64,000 nucleotides of DNA, taken from assembly GCF_002878395.1 (NCBI RefSeq), contig NC_061122.1:79485173-79549172 (forward strand), written 5' to 3'. The notes below the pieces were generated by a model. It was not told the origin of the DNA, ran no database searches, and saw nothing but the letters and a program-made list of their open reading frames with translations. This document shows positions 60,631-64,000 of the stretch, piece by piece. Every line of letters begins with the position of its first letter. The stretch's first letter is position 1. A program made the position numbers and the translations under genes. Origin of the DNA: Capsicum annuum (Eukaryota > Streptophyta > Magnoliopsida > Solanales > Solanaceae).

Positions 60631-62183
60631 TGATGTTGGGTGTATTTATGTATTTTAGCATCTCTATTCTAGCCTTTTTAGCCTTAGTTTGAGGATTGTT
60701 GTAAGCTATAATGGTTGATAATGAGATAAATGTGTTAAACATGTTTTTATAAGGTTGAAAGTGAAGTCCAAGTGAGTTTGTACTTGAAAGACTCAATTTG
60801 AGTTTAATATAGAAAACTAGTCTCCCTAGCTTGAGCTAGTTACTTATCTAGTCTATTTTGTAGGATTCTATTGAGTTCTATGTGTTCCTTATGGTTTTAA
60901 ATGTGTTATGATATATGGAACAACTTGTTGGGAGTGTACAAAGTTCAATTGAGTCAAGGAAAGAGGCAAAACATTGAGTGGAAGACCATGGAAATCACCC
61001 TAAGTTTAAGCTCGTATTTTTGAATCATCGTAATGGATATAGTGTTGTCTGTGCTTCTAATTCGTGTGGTGTGCTTTTGTAGAATCCTTTTTGAGCATAA
61101 TATGATGATATATAGATGATTTATAGGCTGGAAAATGATGGGAAAGACACCACAAAGTTAAGGATAAATGGAGGAACGTCCAACACTTAACAAAATTTCA
61201 AGAAGCAAATTCCAGAAAGGTGTCGCAATTGGGGCGCATCGCAACCCCCATTTGAGTCAAGACAGCCTCACGTTGCGACCCTAATTCAAACACAACCAAA
61301 GAGTAAAAATTGAATCCTAATCAGCTTGGAACTTGTTGTCTACTATAAATACATCTTTGTAGTCATTATTAATCATCTTTTGACATCTTTTGGAGATCAA
61401 GGGGCTACTACAACTTCATAATTAGGTTTTTATTAATTTTATTTAGTTCATACATATTTGTAGTTGCTAATTACAACCTTGTAATTACGATTATGACTAT
61501 GCATGGCTAAAGGCCCTCTTTCCGGGGTTGAAGCCAAGAACACGATTATTATTGCTATGGATTAAGTTTATTTTCTTTACTTATCAATATTGGTTGTTTG
61601 TTTATTCTTATTATAACTATTTTAAGGATTTGTGGCCCTTAGAATACATCCATTGTCAACCTTGTAAACTCGGGAGAGGGAATAGGGGATAGAACATGGA
61701 AATAAGCAGAGTATGGTTCTTGATTCTTTATAAAATATGAAACTTGAATTAGTATCTAGGACAGGGATGTACTTAAGTGAATTATTACATCCCCGCTCAA
61801 CGATGTACGTGTAAGGTTCAACTTAGGTAATAGATTAGAGGTTGGAAACCATAATCGCATAATTAACCCTATGAATCAACAACCAAGATAAGCAAGTTAA
61901 TGAATGAAACCCAAAAACATAATATGATTGTTCAGAGTGCTTTAACCATGGGTTTTCTCTTATTGATTGTCTCAAGATCTTTACTTTTCACATTGTTTAG
62001 TTTTAATTTATAATTCACAAACTCTTTATTTGGTTATTCTCACATCAATTGAATCTAAAGTGTGATCTGAAATCAAATCATTGCCAAATCTATTCTCTGT
62101 GGGATCGATAACTCGGTTTCTTTGAAGGCCACTATATTACTTAAGTGACCATGTACACTTGCGTGTGTGCTTGGGCGCTGTTA
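60631..62183 (+). repeat. Athila-type 5' LTR
   Basis: 1553 bp, starting TGATGTTGGG and ending GGGCGCTGTTA (the solo copy ends GCCGTCA, so the terminal CA has mutated to TA). A TATA-like TATAAATA lies at about 61344-61351. Confidence 0.85.
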
Positions 62184-62190
62184 ATTTTTT

Positions 62191-62209
62191 TGGTACCATT
62201 GTCGGGGAC
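62191..62209 (+). other. Primer-binding site of the Athila-type element
   Basis: TGGTACCATTGTCGGGGAC follows the LTR by seven bases. Athila and Tat elements typically carry TGGCGCCGTTGCCGGGGA, complementary to tRNA-Asp; this copy differs by a few C-to-T and G-to-A changes. Confidence 0.75.
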
Positions 62210-62574
62210 TTATTATTTGACAATTGTTTGTTTTAATTTTATTTTTAGATTTATTTGGTTTTTTTACGCTTGGTCTTGTTTTTTGTTTTTGCAGGAAACA
62301 GGTTCTTAAGTTTATAAGCAGAAAAGGGATCGAGAGTTGGTAGAACCAAGCCCGGAACCTGAGCAACTTTACCATTAATACAGGAAATAAGCAATCCTTC
62401 TCCCTGGAATTCCCAAATCCAAGAAGGCCAAGAGAATTTTATTCTTAAGGATGAACAACAAGCAACTGGTAGAAAGGTTAGGGAAGTGGCAGTCCCACTT
62501 CCAATGAACTTGACTTCCCCAATTCAAAGACCGGCAGCTGGGGGGAATTTCGAGTTGAAACACAATATGGTACA

Positions 62575-63100
62575 GCTTCTTATTAGCAGTGACAGTTTAT
62601 AGGGCTTTCACATGAGGATTCGCAAGTCCACTTGCAGACCTTTATTGAGCTTACTAATACATTTACTCCGACTGGGGTGACTCCAAATTATGTAAGGCGG
62701 ATACTATTTCTCCATTCACTTTTGGGGGAAGCGAAAAGGTCGTTGAATGCGAAGCCGACGAATTTAATTACTTCATGGGATGCCTTAGCTAGAAAGTTCC
62801 TCATTAGACTTTTTCTATCAGGCAAGATTGCGAGACTTCACAGTGAAATAGTGAACTTTGAACAGAAGCCTAGTAAAAACCTCTATCATGTTTGGGAATG
62901 CTTCAAGGCTCTTTTTTAGGATTGTCCATATCACCAATAGTCAAATGAGGTACTTGCTCACATTTTTGTAGAAGCTCTTGGTCACAATATAAAGATTTTG
63001 CTAGATTCAGCCGCAACTGATCAAGCGTTAGAGCTAACTTATTATGAGCTATACACATTGCTGAACTGCATAGCACAAGGAAGTCCAGATTGACATTTAG
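62575..63100 (+). pseudogene. Athila-type gag capsid domain (decayed)
   Basis: The frame reads QFIGLSHEDSQVHLQTFIEL, then NTFTPTGVTPNYVRRILFLH, SLLGEAKRSLN, ITSWDALARKFLIRLF, LHSEIVNFEQ and LYHVWECFKALF. This is the retrotransposon gag domain with the usual ITSWDxLAxKFLxxFF core. Stops occur upstream (about 62593), at 62917 and at 62938, after which the frame continues ALGHNIKILLDSAA and LELTYYELYTLLN. Several stops make it inactive. Confidence 0.85.
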
Positions 63101-63275
63101 ATTCTAGAAGTTCCACAAAAAAATTGCGGGTATATTAAAGGTGGACCAATTCACAGCCTTATCAGCACAAGTTTTTGCACTACAGAATTTGATTAACACA
63201 TTATTCAACAACATGAAGTTGGGAGCAATATAACCTGCATTCACAGTTAATGTTGTCCAATAAGCTACGAGATGG

Positions 63276-63317
63276 TGTGAGGTATGTGGAAGTAGTGGTT
63301 ATGCAGCGACCATGTGT
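63276..63317 (+). pseudogene. Athila-type gag zinc knuckle, broken
   Basis: Reads C-E-V-C-G-S-S-G-Y-A-A-T-M-C. The spacing is CX2CX4(H)X4C with Tyr in the His position, so zinc binding would be impaired. The following residues ESIMYVGDAQRPNYGNAY match the Athila gag continuation. Confidence 0.75.
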
Positions 63318-63589
63318 GCTTCAAATCTGGAATCTATAATGTATGTAGGAGATGCTCAAAGGCCAAATTATGGTAATGCCTACATTATGAAGTGGCAGAC
63401 TCAACCAATATATCATCTATGAAATTCCCCACAGCCACAGGACCAACCAAGTCAGTCAACTAGCAGCACTGAGAAGATATTAAAGTAGATCCTAGCTAAT
63501 CAGATGTAGTTTGCTATAGACCTAAAAATTTTGCAAGCAGCTACTAGAAGTTTAGAGTTGGAAGTAGAGTAGAATCAGAAAGCGTCGAA

Positions 63590-63931
63590 TACTAGGCCAC
63601 AAGGTGGGTTGCCAACTGACACAAAAACTCTAAGGCAGGTTATGGCAATCACCTTGAGAAGTGGTAAAGAGCTTCAATGTGACCCTCCCAAGGCAACAAC
63701 GGAGGTATATACTGATATGGTGACCCAACAGGCAAAATACAAAGTGGCTAAAAATTCAAGGAAGTCTGAGTACTTGAAAGAAAAAGTTGCTAAATCAAAA
63801 GTGAAGAAGACATTGCCACTACCCTTTTCTCAGAGGCAAATTAAAGTGAAAGAGGATGCCATGTTTAAGAAGTTCTTTGATACATTCAGAGGATTTCACA
63901 TTTACTTACCTTTGTTAGATGTTTTGTAGGG
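63590..63931 (+). pseudogene. Athila-type gag-protease linker
   Basis: The longest open frame (63609-63929) begins after RPQGGLPTDTKT and includes VMAITLRSGKEL and, further on, PLPFSQRQIKVKEDAMFKKF and FDTFRGFHIYLPLLDVL. In Athila elements RPQGxLPSDT, AVTLRSGK and PPFPQRLKK lie between gag and protease. A TAG closes the frame at 63927-63929; the next residues GMPKSTKYLRDVVANM continue the family sequence. Protease would lie beyond the window. Confidence 0.8.
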
Positions 63932-64000
63932 TATGCCTAAGTCTACGAAGTACTTAAGGGATGTGGTGGCTAATATGATAAAATTATAGAATGTGGGGTC

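Larger units (their letters stand above)
60631..64000 (+). mobile_element. Athila-type gypsy element, 5' part (runs off the window)
   Basis: 5' LTR 60631-62183, PBS at 62191, gag from about 62575. Gag sequence and PBS place it in the Athila lineage of Ty3/gypsy. It is inserted in the element D 5' LTR after CACCATA. Pol and the 3' LTR lie beyond the window. Confidence 0.85.

Overview
This window is repeat-dense plant nuclear DNA, most likely from a Solanaceae species. The family assignment rests on Au-type and Solanaceae-type SINE copies, chromovirus and Athila-type LTR retrotransposons, and a plant nuclear gene with GT-AG introns. I cannot separate Solanum, Capsicum and Nicotiana from the sequence alone. 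All statements come from reading the sequence; no searches were run.

One host gene appears intact: an FSD3-type chloroplast iron superoxide dismutase on the minus strand (start codon at 48700, stop at 40437). Its eight exons join into one uninterrupted 260-residue frame, every junction is GT-AG, and the four metal ligands are present. Its third intron is about 6.3 kb and holds a LINE reverse transcriptase fragment, an Au-type SINE, a second SINE split by a hAT element with a perfect 8-bp target duplication, and a pair of inverted ~245-bp arms. The only other host-gene trace is an F-box/LRR pseudogene fragment at 4.2-4.56 kb.

Layout. 1-5.87 kb: LTR-like debris, an Athila-like solo LTR (minus) sitting in a CACTA terminus, two SINE fragments and the F-box remnant. 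5.87-17.9 kb: gypsy element A (plus), whose 5' LTR is split by a solo LTR carrying a four-unit hairpin array and whose 3' LTR is truncated. 17.9-19.45 kb: unassigned AT-rich DNA. 19.46-29.82 kb: gypsy element B (plus), complete with two ~2.45-kb LTRs and a perfect 5-bp duplication. 29.83-31.95 kb: decayed copia integrase/RT region. 31.96-38.15 kb: head-to-tail copies of a Helitron-like non-autonomous family, one split by copia element C (33548-37539, perfect 5-bp duplication). 39.0-40.15 kb: TIR element just 3' of the SOD gene. 40.4-48.7 kb: the SOD gene. 48.7-50.7 kb: its upstream side, with a hAT-like terminus about 23 bp before the start codon and an 84-bp tandem array. 50.7-60.63 kb: gypsy element D (minus), internally decayed, its 5' LTR hit by a MULE-like MITE, an Athila solo LTR and a further Athila element. 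60.63 kb to the end: that Athila element (5' LTR, PBS, gag), running out of the window.

Every retroelement reading frame carries stops, frameshifts or lost catalytic/zinc residues, so none looks autonomous. I found no convincing new biological system. The most useful observations are the repeat-loaded intron and repeat-abutted start of the SOD gene, the possible long hairpin in that intron, the hairpin satellite inside an LTR, and the datable nested insertions with target duplications.
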